DNA of 64,000 nucleotides from Hybos culiciformis (lineage: Eukaryota > Arthropoda > Insecta > Diptera > Hybotidae), in NCBI GenBank assembly GCA_964007475.1, contig OZ023273.1:62065108-62129107 (forward strand), given 5' to 3'. Below the pieces are notes generated by a model. That model was given only the letters and a program-made list of their open reading frames with translations, was not told the DNA's origin and searched no databases. Shown one piece after another: positions 27,347 through 41,500 of this stretch (positions are counted from its first letter, which is position 1; each line of letters starts with the position of its first letter). Made by a program: the position numbers and the translations under genes.

Positions 27347-30300
27347 GACCTGCTTTAAATTGTTCAAAAATTTCGTTGCTATCGGCTAATTTTCATTTCA
27401 TTAAAAATTATTGTGATAAACATTTTTAATAGAGATAGCTGGACATTCACACAATATTTTTGAAAACAAAATTATTGTAGGAATAAATATTATTGACAGA
27501 AATTATTTTAAATACAGTGTTTTTGTGTTGCATTTAGTTTTTTTTTTTTTTTAATAATTGATTGTGGCAAAAATTCTTAAAATAATTGAAAAGTCAACAA
27601 AAAATTAATAAAAAAATACTTAAAATTAACCTTCATATCAGCAAATGACTTCCAAAATTATATTCTTCCGAATCAAGTGTACAACTGAAGATCTTTCAGA
27701 ATTTCTAAACATCTACATTTCATATCTAGAAATTAATTTTTTTTTTTTTTTAATTTATGGAAAATGGTTCGAGAAATCGATTTTAATAAAATTAAAAAAA
27801 AATACCTACATGTAGATATTACTAATTTAACACAGCAAAACTTTAAATTTGTAATTGTAAATATGTACTGTTATATAGATTGGAAAAAAATTTAAAGTTT
27901 CAGTAAAATTAACTGATTAATTTACAATCAAACATTATATACAATATAAATTCATATGTTTACTACATTTCGATAACGTTGCACCTATATTCTGTTTAGT
28001 AGAAAACAAAATAAATCAGATGAGAGACAAAATCAATTTGATTATAGCAACCTACATATACTTTACAAAAGTTATCAAAATCTTATAAATAATTTTTAAG
28101 AATATAATTTTAATTACAAATTTCATTCAGATATTAATAAAAGTATAAAATGTAATACAAACAAACACGATCATTTTTTAAGCAGAATAATTTTGAATTT
28201 TTATCTTTAATGGTTGTTGATACCCTGCACGACTCTTTCATATCAGTTCACTTCCGTTATTTATATTTGTTGCTTATCAGTTATAATTATTACTATTACA
28301 TACATATGAAAGTCTTCAACAAAAGAACCCTAAAAAAGAGTTTAATTTATGTATAGTAATCTGTTATTCCTAGAAAATTTTCAATCTTAAACTAATTATT
28401 AAAAAAAAAAATAGATAGTTTATGTACTCCTTCGAAAAAAGTAAAATTACTTAGTAACTTTTATTCCTTTAAAAATCACTTCACTGAATGATCAGTGTCA
28501 AATTAACATAATATTTACTAATTATTAGATTTATCTAATGAATTTTATATTAAGTCAATCCTCATTTTTAAATTTAGAATTCAGACAATTAAGAGCTCTC
28601 ACTGCAAAAAATTGGTCTTAGTTTTGCTTTGATTGTATGGTTAATTCAATTTGCACTGAAGTGATTTTTTGATATGTTAGAGAATATTGAAGTGGTTCCA
28701 GGGTGAATGAGCCGGATATTTTAAATTTTAAGTTTTTTGGCTCAAATTGATTGGCCTTGGAAAAACTTTAACATATTTACTGAGATTGTGAAATAAAGGA
28801 AACAGATAATAAAAAAAATTTTCTAAATTTTTTTTCCAGTAATATATTTTCTTCGAGTAAAATAATTTTTAAAATCCATTCATTTGAACCAATGTTAAGA
28901 ATGTTGTGCGAGGCTAACTCTTATGGGGAAATAAATTTTTGGTTTTAATATTGAAAAAGAGAATTTAATGCCTCGGTAAGTTATTTGGTCCGTGGAGTCG
29001 TGGTGAATAAGCTTCTATAGTATAATCTTTAATGTATCATATTTTATTTTATAAGTATTGCATCCATTATAATGTAGATCTCGTGATATCATCGTTTTAA
29101 ACATTATATTCAAACTTATTTCTCATACTATATGACAATAATTCTTTATAATTCGCGACCTTATACCTACTTTGTTATTAAGTTCTTTTTTGAAGATTGT
29201 TTTCTCTACTATTATGTTAATTTAAATTTAATAAAGAATATATTTAGATTTTAGTCAGTAAGTTAATTGTAATCTGAGCTTGGCTTAAGCTATAATAAAA
29301 AGTAATAAAAAAATATAATACAATACAACAAATCTAATGTAAAATGTAATATATGTAACAAATGTAATAATAAATAGTTATGTGCGTTAGTTAACACAAT
29401 ACAAAAAAATAATTAATATTTATAAATACATAATTACTTATATTTATATATAAACAATTAAAATTTTATTATTGTACATACATTATTCATATATTCTGGA
29501 AATAATGTTACTTATATAAAAAAATAAAAAAAATAAAGCCATTAATGCATATCGATGCTCATAATTTAGTATTCAAACGAAAGTTCAAAAATAATTTATA
29601 TTTTACCGTCGTAGAAGTATATTGAAAAATCAATCAGTCAGTCAGCACAATACGCAAGTTTAAATGTACATTTTCAAAGTTGTCAAAAAGGATTTGAGTA
29701 AGAGATTAATTTTCTACTGGTCATCAGAGATAGTGTTTAAACGACAGAGAATACTTTTATAGATTTTTTTTTTTAGAATACAAAGAATAGAATATCAAGG
29801 ATTTATCCCTCTCTTATTATGCTACCAATTTCTGATTTAAAAAAAATGATTTTAATTAAAATAATAACAAATAAACACGATGTTATTCCTATGGTTAAGA
29901 GAAACTCGAATTATTTTTATGATTTTCTTGATTTTTTTTTGTTAATCTTATACTAATTTTAAAAAATTTAGTGCAATGCAATGCACTTGCATATATAAAT
30001 AAATAAAATTTTATTAATTACCTTAAAGCTTAAATTAAACTTCACTTTAAAAAAATGTAGACCTATGTAAAAAAAAAAAAAATGCTCTCCAAATAGACAA
30101 CATATTGCAAAAAATCATAGCAACATAATATAGCAAGCACTCTAATAAGAGTCCAATAGAAATATTCTTTAGAAGAAACTCTTCGATGGTTTTTTATTTT
30201 TTTCTCTTATAAAAATAATCAAATTACATTTATTTTAAATGTAGTTCTCGGCTTCATCTTTATGTTTTTCCTTTTTCTCATAATTGTGTGATATGTATGT

Positions 30301-30522
30301 AGGTATGGTAGATACATGCTTTTTAAAATGAATGAACTGTATGAGTATATCATATCAACTGTGTGTGATCTTACAAGGGTTGCCATATGTATATATTTTT
30401 TTCAATTAAGATGTTTGTAAACTTATTACATTGATGATTTAATTCATAACTTATATAATATGGCTTATATATTATGAATAACCCATAAACTTGAGGATAA
30501 TCATATAAATTTTTTTCCAAAA
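27347..30522. other. Gene-poor A+T-rich spacer
   Basis: No open frame with recognisable domains, no RNA gene and no clear transposon boundary was found. Homopolymer A and T runs are frequent. Confidence 0.4.
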
Positions 30523-30530
30523 CTAATTAC

Positions 30531-30923
30531 TAGAATCTCTGTTTCTCGCCTGTGTCATTTCTCGTCGAGACAAGACTTCTCGACCAAATTCCTTCGAGAT
30601 CTCGAGAAATCTCGAGAAATGTATTTTATTTATAAAAATATATAGTGAACCTGATTTCTTTAACCGTTGTCAAAATTAAATTTAAATATCCTGAAATTTA
30701 GAACAATTTAAATAATGATTTTATTTTTTATCACCAGAAAACCGTACTACGTACTAGATTTAAGATATTTTTATAAATAATTTTACAAAAATTCGTTAAA
30801 ACCAAATTTTTTTGTATGCTAGTCTCGGCGAGAAGGAGCATCATTTCTCGACGAGACGAGATATTAAAAAAATGACACTCTCGTGAGAAATTTCTCGCGA
30901 GAAATCTCGAGACAGAGACTCTA
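30531..30923. mobile_element. hAT-like MITE with TAGARTCTCTG ends
   Basis: A 393-bp segment starts TAGAATCTCTGTTTCTCGCC and ends GAGACAGAGACTCTA, giving imperfect inverted ends. An exact 8-bp duplication, CTAATTAC, lies at 30523-30530 and 30924-30931. The subterminal regions are dense in TCTCG/CGAGA motifs in both orientations, which are typical transposase-binding-type repeats. No coding frame. Confidence 0.88.
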
Positions 30924-30931
30924 CTAATTAC

Positions 30932-33500
30932 TATTTATATTGATTGAACGCAATAGGATAAAGATAATTAAAGAAAAATAGAGAAGATCTCAGGATTCGA
31001 ATAGCAAATGTTTATAAAATTAAATGGATTTATAAATTATTATAAATGTTGGGTACCTCGGGTCGTAAATTTTAATTTTTTTTAAGTTGATTATTGCAAA
31101 CTAAACCTTTTCAACTAGGCTTACGAATATAGCAATTTTTCTCCTTTATTTTTAAATCCGTTTTCTAACATAAAAAAAATAATTCTATTGTAACATAAAA
31201 CATAATTATTAAAATACAAATTTAACTCATTTGTATAACAAATACATTAATATAATATTGCATTGGTAACCCTTGTTTTACTCAATTCTTGAATAACGAA
31301 CTAAAGATCCCGATTTAGTTACGTGCAACATATAAGACCAAGAAGTTGTAAATATCTTAACCGGTTGTTGTTGTTTTTTTTTCTGTTCAAATTTTTGTAA
31401 TTAGAAAAAAAAGATACAAAAAAAAATTATTATTTATTTCCAAGAAATAATGTATTTTATTTATTAACAAAATAATAATTATACATAAAAAAAAAATAAA
31501 AATAAAAAATTTAATTATAATTTAAAAAATAAAAAATTTAGGTAAAGAAAAAAAACTTATGTTTTAAAAAAAATTTCATTCAAATTTATCACTCTTAATA
31601 AAAATCAAAATATTTCAAATTTCCATATGCTTTCCTCTATATTTATATACATATGTACCTACTTAAAACAAAATTAAATATCATCTCTATACTAATATCT
31701 GGAAATAATTAAAAAAAAAAAAAAAAATTTAAAAAAGAAAAAAGTGCATATTATATGAATCAAAAAAAATAAAAAATTCAAACAAAAAAAAAAAAAAATT
31801 TGTAAAGTATCTGAATTTTCAATGAAATCTTAAAGAATTAAAACAAAAAAGAAAAAAGATACTGCAATAAAAAAAAGTTGTGGTAATAAAATGAAAAAAA
31901 AAAGATACTATTTTTATGGTCTACGAACTCTCAATTTCAATAAAATCTGGATTTTAAAGAAAAAAAATATTTATTTATATATAAGTTTGATTTGATGCGC
32001 TGCATGGTCTTTGATGGCCATAAGTTGAACAAAAATTTGTATTTTTTTTTTCTTCTAATTGCTTAGAAATTATTTTATGACTGACGTATTATAGGCGGGT
32101 GGCTTAAAAGTATATTAATAATAATCAATTTCAGCAGTTTTTTTATTTTTTTGATGATATATGATTTTTTTTAATCTAAATTTTTATATAATGTTCGCAA
32201 TTCACATGGATTTTTTTTTTTGACGGAAATTATACAAGAAATTTTCTATATACTCTATATACTTATAAAAATATGTTCGTTATCTGATTCAATTTTTGTA
32301 TTTATTAAACAAAAAAAAAAATTATAATAATTATGTTAATTTTTCAAAAATTAATTGTGGAGAAAGAATAAAAAAAGCGCACTTGATGAAAATTAACATT
32401 CTGAAGACATTATAAGTAGACTATATAAATTCATTATGTGCCAATTTAAATATTAAAAGCTTAAGGAATTCGCAACACAATTTTATATGATAGCAAATAC
32501 TATAAATTTGTCATCAATAAATAAATAATTAAATAATTATTAGAAATATTTATTTCGCTTGCCCACAAAAAAGGTTTTCTATAATAAAATTTTCAACAAA
32601 GGATAACAATCATTGAAATCAAACTGAATTAAATGGGGTCAATAGAAATGCAAAGAATTTATAGTTATTTAAGAATCCGCTACGACTTAAGTTGTCTTTA
32701 AATTGAAATAGACTGTTCATAGGAATATGCTCTAATTCTTTTATAAATAAACTGATCTTTATAAGTGAAAACGATTTTTAAATATAAAAAACGTTCCGAG
32801 AACGTGAGCCACGTGCTTTTTCAAATTTGGTAACAAAAATCCAAAATCGGTTTCAAAAATCTGATTTAAAAAAAATAAAAGTAAAAATGATCTGTTTCCA
32901 TTTTTACTTTTATTTTTTACCATTACATTAGCCGGCCTATTTTTTTTTTTTTATTGTATTAGAATTTAAAGGAGATTTTGTATATAAAACATATATATAG
33001 TATAATAATATGTATGTTTTGATTTAATCGTAATTCAATCTTATAAATTTGTAAATATGTTATATCTCAAATGATTTCGATTAAAGAATTTTTCAAAATC
33101 ATAAATGTAATTTTATTGTGAGGCAAATTGCAAACAATGCGATCATAAAATAGAAATAGAAAAAATTAAAAATTATAATTTTAAATAAACATTAAATTTA
33201 TGGTAATTTATAAAACAAATATTTAACATATGTACGTACATATAAAAATAAAATAAAATTTAGAGATGATAAGAAAGCTTTAAGCTTATATCATATTTTT
33301 TAAAAAATGTATCCATAAAAATGAAAAAAAAAAGTTCAGTACTTTGTTTCAAACGTTTTTCACCTTACATGCTCGAACCATTCACTAAGTATGATAACAA
33401 TACATATATAAATTACATGAAATTTAGCTAACGTTTTAATGCATACAAAATTCCAAATGCGAAAATGTTTATATAAAAATAAAAATTCAAATCTTTCGAA
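30932..33500. other. Gene-poor spacer with poly(A)/poly(T)-rich tracts
   Basis: Very A+T-rich, with many A-runs between 31380 and 31920. No gene or mobile-element boundary recognised. Confidence 0.4.
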
Positions 33501-33979
33501 AACAAAGTTAAGAAGACTTTCTAATTGTTGACGAATGTCAGTTATGTATTATTATTTTTGAAGTTTAACTTCTTTAGCGAGGTATTGTTAAAAAATTTTG
33601 TAAGGAAATAGGGGAAAAAAGAAGACAGAATATAGGATGTCCTGAGTGACGAAAAGTAAAGCCACAACGCTGCAAAATAGGGGTAATAACCACAGAATAT
33701 AGTATGTAAAAAGTAAAAACAAATATAAAAGCAGGGAAATATAAGACGTTGTAGCCTGTAGCATGCAGCATGTAGCATGTATTTACGAAAATAAAATAGC
33801 TATACTACACACACATAACAAAATACTAATGATGTGTGGAAAGCAAAAAACAAAAAAAAAAAACCATATAGAATTAAAAAATTGTACAATAACAGAATTA
33901 AAGATCAACTGATTTTGTTGTTAATATTTATTTAGTTTATTTCCTTTTCGAATTAGTGAAATTCTATCATATGAAACAG

Positions 33980-35340
33980 AAATGCTTTTTGTCTGTTTGT
34001 CTGTTCCGAATACGCTCCTAAACCGCTCAGCCGATCGTTTTCAAGCTTACACCATTTCTTTGTCTATTTTAAAATTTGATTGGCCTCCTACCTAGCGACC
34101 TGCCCTGAGGGCCCACTTCAAAAGTTCGTCCGATTTCATTCAAATTTGGTATGTAAAAAGAGGAACTGATTACACACAAATTTCGTAACAAAAAATTTAT
34201 TTCCGATTTCAATCAAATTTGGTACGTAAAAAGAGGAAATGATTACAAAGAATTTCATTCAAATTTTGTAAATAAAAAGAGGAAACGATTAAACACGCAA
34301 TTTTCGTAACAAAAAATTGATTGATCCTACCCAGCGACCACCACTGGGGGCGGACTAGGGAATGCATTATTTTAAAAAAATTAATTCCGGATTTTCAGAA
34401 TTGTCTTGAAATGAAATCCGGAATTCCGGTTTATTATATAAAATTTAAAATATATTAAAAAATTAAATTAAATTATTCTTGAACATAAATAATAGTGTAT
34501 TTAGTTCAAAACATTAAAATTATAACAAATTAAATTATGAAATATTTTTTATTAAAATAAAATTTTATACTTTTCAATAAACCGAAAGTAATAAACTGAA
34601 TGGAAAAATAAAACTTTGAAACACAAAGTATCCAATGTTTTATCATTGAGTTTTAATCAAATTTTTATTGAAAATGTTTCTGTTAATAAGTTATATTAGA
34701 GAGTTTCCAAAAGTGTTCCTCGGGGGCCCCCCCTTGATCTCAAAATTTAATTTCACTTCGAATTCCAAATAAATCACTGAACTCGGAACTCCATCTTATT
34801 TTGTTAATGTTGATTAATATGAAAAAAAGTTTTATGTATTTGCAGACTTGCGATAGCTACTTAGATTTAAATTTTTGTGAATTTTAATGCTTTATGCCTA
34901 AATAATAAAAGAAAATAAACAATTAGTCAAAATTCCCGCCAGTAAAAGTTCTACCAAATTCGAAAAATTCGGAATATAGCATTTTGAATTCCGAATTTTT
35001 TGAACTTCCGGAATTCCGGAATCCGAAAATCCGGTTTTGCATTCCCTAGGGCGGGCTTCTAAAGTTCTTCCGATTCCATTCAAATTTGGTAAATAAAAAG
35101 AGGTAACGATTAAACACATAAATTTTGTAACAAAAAATTGATTGATCCTACCCAACGACTTCTTAAGTTCGTCCGATTTCATTCAAATTTGGTACGTAAG
35201 AAATAATAAAAATTACGTAAGAAAAAATTTAGCCCCCTCTTACACTTACAAAAGTAAATCAGTCAGAGTCCGTAGCAAAATAAATATTTGCAAGTAAATA
35301 AAGAAGTTAAACTTCTTTCGTGAGCTTATATGAGGATGAG
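33980..35340. repeat. Tandem array of ~100-bp units, interrupted by a hAT-like MITE
   Basis: Units carrying TTTCATTCAAATTTGGTA followed by AAAAAGAGGAAAYGATTA and CGTAACAAAAAATTGATT repeat at about 34130-34330 and resume at about 35065-35210, on either side of the insertion at 34356-35048. The array starts with TCTGTTTGTCTGTTCCGAA near 33995. It is followed by AAGAAGTTAAACTTCTTT (about 35302) and a GATGAGGCTCACAC motif (about 35335), which recurs in inverted orientation near 48490-48550. It seems to be a dispersed repeat family of unknown class. Confidence 0.7.
34356..35048. mobile_element. hAT-like MITE inserted in a tandem array
   Basis: The ends are TAGGGAATGCA on the left and TTGCATTCCCTA on the right. 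Flanks are GGGCGGAC (34348-34355) and GGGCGGGC (35049-35056), an 8-bp duplication with one mismatch. Inside the ends are CCGGAATTCCGG-type motifs on both sides. The flanking array units continue across it, which confirms insertion. Confidence 0.85.
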
Positions 35341-35349
35341 GCTCACACA

Positions 35350-36769
35350 TATTTTTTTTAACTTTCCGAATAACTTTTTCCACATCAGATTATAAGTAGT
35401 ATAAGCTAAATATGTTTAATTGAAAAAAGGAGGCTATGTCTAAAAATTTAATTTTCTTGCTTCTAGGTTTACAGAACCTATAAATTCCTGATTAAAACGT
35501 TGAAATTCGAAAAAAAATTTTAGGCAAAAACAGTAAATATAAATTTTATAAAAATATTTTTTAATTTTTTATGAACGCGTTCCGTTTTCGTCTTTCTCCG
35601 TTGTTCTGACAATGTTGGCGTCCAACTGGACAATTAAAAAAAAAAAAAAAAAATTAACGAAAAGGCAACGAATTTAAGAAGAAATCTAATTATATTCTAA
35701 AAATAGCCAGGATGCTAGGTAATAAAAATGTATTCAGATTTAATTAAAGTTGAGTACACATAATATGTTTAAACCTATTTTAAATTATATACGAAACGAA
35801 CATACAACTATTACTATTTATATTTTTGTTCATTTATTTATTTACATAATCATTTCATCCTTTGATCTTTGACATTTGTAAAAAACCTTAAAAGTAATAA
35901 CAAAACTAATCGTACTGGATTAAGTGTTTAATGTGTTATCCAAGAATGCAAGCGAGCCGACCTATGGCAGCATTACTGTACGGGCCCGTTTTCGATTTTG
36001 ATTTAAGATACTTTAATTTTAAGTCATAATAAGGTTTTGAAAGTATTTTAAGATTTCTCTAATGATATATCAATACCATTTAGATTTTCAGATTAAGTCC
36101 AACATCCTTGAGCTACAACTTTTTTTTCAGTTTCTCTAATCGACATCTATGATCTATCTACCCATATACGAATTTTCATTAGAATACGTTTAAATTTTTA
36201 TAAATTTTAAAGTTATTAAAATTTTAAAATGAAAATTATTTAGACGAAATAATAGAATCTCAACTTTCAGTACAGGTGAAAGTGTACGAGATTGGCATGT
36301 TTTTGGATATAAAAAATAAAAACCGACTGGCTCATAAGTTAAAAGTCTTTTAGTGGCGGACGGACAGACGGACGAACATTTAATGAAAACATATAAGTAC
36401 ATAGTCCGTTTTTCATTTTTAATGGAAAACAGTCTAAGAAACAAAAGACCTAAACTCTACCGAAAGATTTAACTGATATATGACTCAATTGACAGTAACA
36501 ACAAATCCAGCGTTCTCACCTCTCGAAAATAAAATATTTCAATGTTTAAGCGATAAGAAAGCTCTAATAGATTTTTTACACATGAAAGCAAAAGAAACGC
36601 CTGTAACGCCAGGTGAAACGAAAACTATATTCCATCCCAAAAATAATAATTAAAAAAGATATTCTTTCTAGAGAAAAGAAAATTTTAATTTCTAAATCTC
36701 CAATATTGTAGTATTATAGTACGGCTTATATTCTCGAAAAAGTTGCTGAAAAACAACAATAGCAGAATC
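35350..36769. other. Spacer without recognised gene
   Basis: A+T-rich sequence. The only notable motif is GGCGGACGGACAGACGGACG near 36354-36373, similar to one near 11897. An A-run lies at 35638-35653. Confidence 0.35.
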
Positions 36770-37140
36770 GAGAGAAAATTTTTATCAAGAAATTATCATA
36801 TAACCACGCCCATGTACTGAAATTGCTCGACAGTAATAAATGCAGGAAATGCGAAGCCGCTAATCAGGTAGAAAGGTTAGAGCACTTAATCTGTCACTGC
36901 CCAGCACTAGCAAGATCCAGAAGGGACCCGCTAGGTAGCTATCACATCAAAGACTTCAAAACTTAAACAAAGAAACCTAATTTAGTTTGTGCAAAGGACT
37001 GGAATTTTTAACACAATAAAATCTGTTCCACAACCTTAATCATTCGGGGAGGATTTTTGTCGGTGGTACCACTATGGACCCTAAGGGTCGATGTACGGCC
37101 GTATGGGCCGCCGCCACCCTAACCTATCCTTACCTAACCT
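36770..37140 (+). mobile_element. Non-LTR retrotransposon 3' end (C-terminal zinc-binding segment and 3' UTR)
   Basis: A frame through about 36800-36960 reads CRKCEAANQVERLEHLICHC, followed by PALARSRR. This is the Cys/His cluster found at the C-terminus of R1/I/Jockey-type non-LTR polyproteins. It ends with stops and is followed by a relatively G+C-rich 3' tail (GGTACCACTATGGACC, GGGCCGCCGCCACC) and repeated CCTAACCT/TACCTAACCT at about 37118-37140. It is a 5'-truncated dead copy. Confidence 0.75.
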
Positions 37141-38529
37141 CTTTGATAGTTATTACGGAAAAGTTCAAAAAACGAACTCAAACAACGCAATGGTCTTTTA
37201 TACCTGCTTCATAAGTATTGTAGCTTGTTATGCAAAAAAAATTAATATTTCGCATAAAAATAATTAAACTAATTGAATTTAAATATTTTTTTTTTTTAAT
37301 TTATCATAAAATTAATAAGCTAGGGAAAAAAACAGTTTAAAATGGTAGTCGGATCACGACCAAACACTACAATTCTATTAACAAACCTTAACAAAGTTAG
37401 AACAAAGAAGCATATAGTAAATTTTAATTTTATTATTTTCAGTTGTTTTTTAAATAAATTTCCTCAATTGTTTTTCAATTCTGCTTTAAAATACGAGCAA
37501 TAAAATTTATAAATTTTTTGTATTATTTGTTTTAAAATTTTTTTGTATATAATTATGATCTTCCTGATAAACTATGTACAATGTATAAACATAAAGTGTG
37601 TAAATTTATGAATACATGTATTATACTTAGAATTGTACACATTATATTGAAAAAAAAGGTGATGTTGCGAAAAATTAATGCGATATGATTTATATGATAA
37701 GCTTTAAAAAAAATATAGATTTTGTTTTAAAGAATTTGGAATACAAAATGATGGAATAAAATATAATTTTCAGTTAATTTTTTTTTAACAGCGGTCAAAT
37801 CAGAAGTTGCTCGCTAGTATATGTGATGTACTTAATAAAGTTAAATTGTATTCCGCAAATATTTGTACCGTTTAGATTTTAGGAGGTAGGCAAGTCAAAA
37901 AGGATAATCAAGGCAATATTTTCTTCCATTAATATTTTTCCAGCAATATTTTTTTTTTTAACTTTTAACTTTTATATTTTTGATTTAGTCTTATTTCTTT
38001 TGTGCATTTCAAAGATTTGCATCATTTTTCGGGGATTTCAGAATGTGAATTCGAATACGTATCAGTAAATTATTAAATTAAATACTGGACCATAAGGTAC
38101 AAATAAATTAATGAACATAAGGTACAAACAAATAAATAAATGAAACGAAATTAATTAACTGTTCAGCGTTTTTTTCTTATACATACATATAATGTTATGA
38201 AAAAAGTATAACAACATGCAGGCCTGCATTAATAAACTGATAAAACTGTAAAAACTGATAAGGGATAAAAACTATATTGGTGTTTAAGATAGTTTCTAGT
38301 CTTTAAGATAGTTTCTAAGATAATTTATATAGATAGATAGACTTCTTCGCATACCACACGATATACAATTTCAATACCAAGCTATCATAAAATATTAATT
38401 TTATTATTTGGATTAATTTTTTTTTGTATGGAAATTTGGAATTTAATGGTAATTTTTGTTTTCGTTTTTAATTTAAATGAATATTTTTATATTTTAGCTG
38501 CCGATGTGCCATAAAATTTAACTTGAAAA
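37141..38529. promoter_or_regulatory. Upstream region of laminin beta-1
   Basis: A+T-rich sequence between a retrotransposon tail and the laminin start codon. No TATA box or initiator can be singled out with confidence. The region just before the ATG contains TTTTAGCTGCCGATG near 38496-38509, which could be a splice acceptor for a 5' UTR exon. Confidence 0.3.
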
Positions 38530-41500
38530 ATGTTAAAAATAACAATATTTCTTTTATTTATATATTTAATTCAAGGTAAGTACAACCAAAATTATTTAAA
38601 TACCACACTAAAAATTTATTGAATTATTCCCTGATTGCCACAGATAGGATAGAAATTAATGAGGAAAATAAAATTTATTAAGAATCGCATTACCAGTTTT
38701 AAAATTCTTTTTTAAGAAATACATATAAATAGAAATAGATTGTTCATATGAATGCTCCTACCTCCATTATAAATGAACTGAATTTAAAAGCCAAAAGACG
38801 TTTCAAATTTAGTCACAAAAAGCCAAAATCATCCTCTAAAATTGAAGTTGCACCTAACATTCTCTTGTGGTATAGAACCACAAATATTTATTTGTAAATG
38901 TAAAAGTTGGAAAAGCTACCTAAAACTATTATTCACTAAGTTAGCCGGCCACAATTTTTATAATTTTTTTTATTTTATTAGAATTTGAAAGAAATATTTT
39001 TTCATACATTTTTCGTCATTTTTTTTTAATTTGAGCACGCTTTAGAACTTCAATTAAAGCGAAATCAAAGTGTTTTAATAAACTTGAGATTGCGAATATG
39101 AGGACTGCATACTGAACTGAAATAAGTTAATTATATTGGAATATAATATTTAATAAAAAATGCCTTTTTCGAGATAAAAAAATCAAAGATATTTTGAATT
39201 CAAGATATTTTTATCTTAATATTTTGTTCTCATATGCCCACATTAGTGAAAACTAAAATAAAACTTCTTTCTGAAAATTTGAAGTAATAACAAAAACAAA
39301 AATTACATCATTTTTATTACCTCACCTAACAATTATTTTAATTACAGAATATGTTGTAGCACAACAACGCTATCCACAGCATTCCCCTCCTAGACGAGGT
39401 GATTATTCCCGGCATAGAGAATTGCCAAAAAGTAAGTGAATTATATTTGATATAAACAGTGCGTATTACCTACTCAAGTATATATATGTTTTTAAATGTT
39501 TAAAATAGATAAATGCTAGGTATTGTAATTTAAATATAAATTCGTTAACAAATGCATTATATATACATAAAGTTCAGCGAAGATGTTTAGAACGCAAATC
39601 TGTGATGCTTTGCGATAACAAATAAGGATCTTGTCTTCGTTATAAAGTACCTATTTCTTTAATATATTTATGTAAGAAAAAATCGTTTTTTTTTCCTAGA
39701 ATATCCCCCTAGAGTTCATCCGTGTGAACATAGTTCATGTTACCCTGCAACAGGAAATTTACTGATTGGCAGAGAGAATCGTCTCACAGCATCATCGTCA
39801 TGTGGTCTTTATGGCCCAGAACGTTTTTGTATTGTCTCTCATTTAGAAGAAAAAAAATGTTTTTTGTGTGATACAAGCCCAGAAACAGCAAATGATCCAT
39901 TAAAAAATCATAGAGTCGGTCAAATAATCTATGCCACAAAACCTGGGTAAGTTAAAAAAAATTCAAATTAATAAAAAGAAATTTGACAAAGAAGGTCTAA
40001 TTTTTTAGAACTTTACATCCTTCTTGGTGGCAGTCAGAGAATGGGAAACAAAATGTAACAATCCAATTAGACCTTGAGGCTGAATTCCATTTCACTCATT
40101 TAATTATTGTATTTTCAACATTTCGACCTGCTGCAATGTTAATAGAGAGGTCTTATGATTTTGGAAAAAGTTGGCACGTCTACAGATATTTCGCTCATAA
40201 TTGTCAGGAGTCATTTCCAAATGTTTCAACAGTATTGCAAGATATTACTGATGTTGTTTGTGACAATAGATATTCTAATGTTGAACCATCAAAAAATGGT
40301 GAAGTAATATTCAGAGTTCTACCTCCAAACATGAAAGTTGAAAATCCGTATGCACAGCACGTTCAAAATATGCTCAAGATGACAAATTTGAGAATTAATT
40401 TTACCAAATTACATAATTTAGGTGATACGCTTTTAGATGATCGACAAGAAATTCAAGAAAAATATTACTATGGCATAAGTAACATGGTTGTCAGAGGGTC
40501 CTGTTCTTGTTACGGACATGCATCGCGATGTTTACCATTAGACGGTGCGAACGTCAATGAATATGACATGGTACATGGGCGATGTGAATGTACTCACAAC
40601 ACAAAAGGTTTAAATTGTGAGGAATGTGAAGATTTTTTTAATGATTTACCATGGAAGCCGGCTTTAGGAAAACAAACTAATGCTTGCAAACGCTGTAATT
40701 GCAATAATCATGCGACAAGTTGTCACTTTAATCAAGCAGTTTATAACCACTCAGGAAGTGTAAGTGGTGGAGTTTGCGATAATTGTCAACATAACACACA
40801 AGGGCAGCATTGTGAAGAGTGCATACCATTCTTTTACAGAGATCCCAATCAAGATATACAAAGTCCACACGTATGTCGGTCTTGTGATTGTGATCCTCAT
40901 GGATCACTAGATGCTGGCATATGTGATTCAATAAGTGATCCGGAAAACGGAATTGAAGCTGGGGCTTGTCATTGCAAACAAAACGTTAAAGGTAGACGAT
41001 GTGATACTTGCAAGGACGGAACTTGGAACTTAGATCCAAATGATCCGTTAGGATGTTTAAACTGCACTTGTAACACATTGGGAACTGTTGATAATTCCGG
41101 TTGCAATATGTTTTCTGGTGAATGCATTTGTAAACGCTTGGTAACTGGTAAAGACTGTAATCAGTGCTTGCCAGAGACATATGGTTTATCGAAGAGTCAA
41201 GACGGTTGTGCAATGTGCGAATGTGATCCTGGTGGTTCTTTGGATAATTTTTGTGACGTATTTAGTGGGCAATGTAAATGTAGGTCACATATGCACGGAA
41301 GAACCTGCAATATACCTACGCAGTTATATTTTGTTCCTTCTCTTCACATGGTTTATGAAGCAGAGTCTCCAGAAGTTACTGAATGTCTATCATTTTCTTC
41401 ATTTGGAGTAAGTTGAAATATTTCAAACAATAATGCATCAAAATAATTTTTTCTTTTTAAGAATTGTACAGTAATACCTTATCAACCACCAATTGATAGA

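Noticed and set aside
33542..33778. 78-codon minus-strand frame
   Set aside because: Hydrophobic low-complexity reading of A+T-rich DNA overlapping a short GTAGCATGCAGCATG repeat. No family resemblance.
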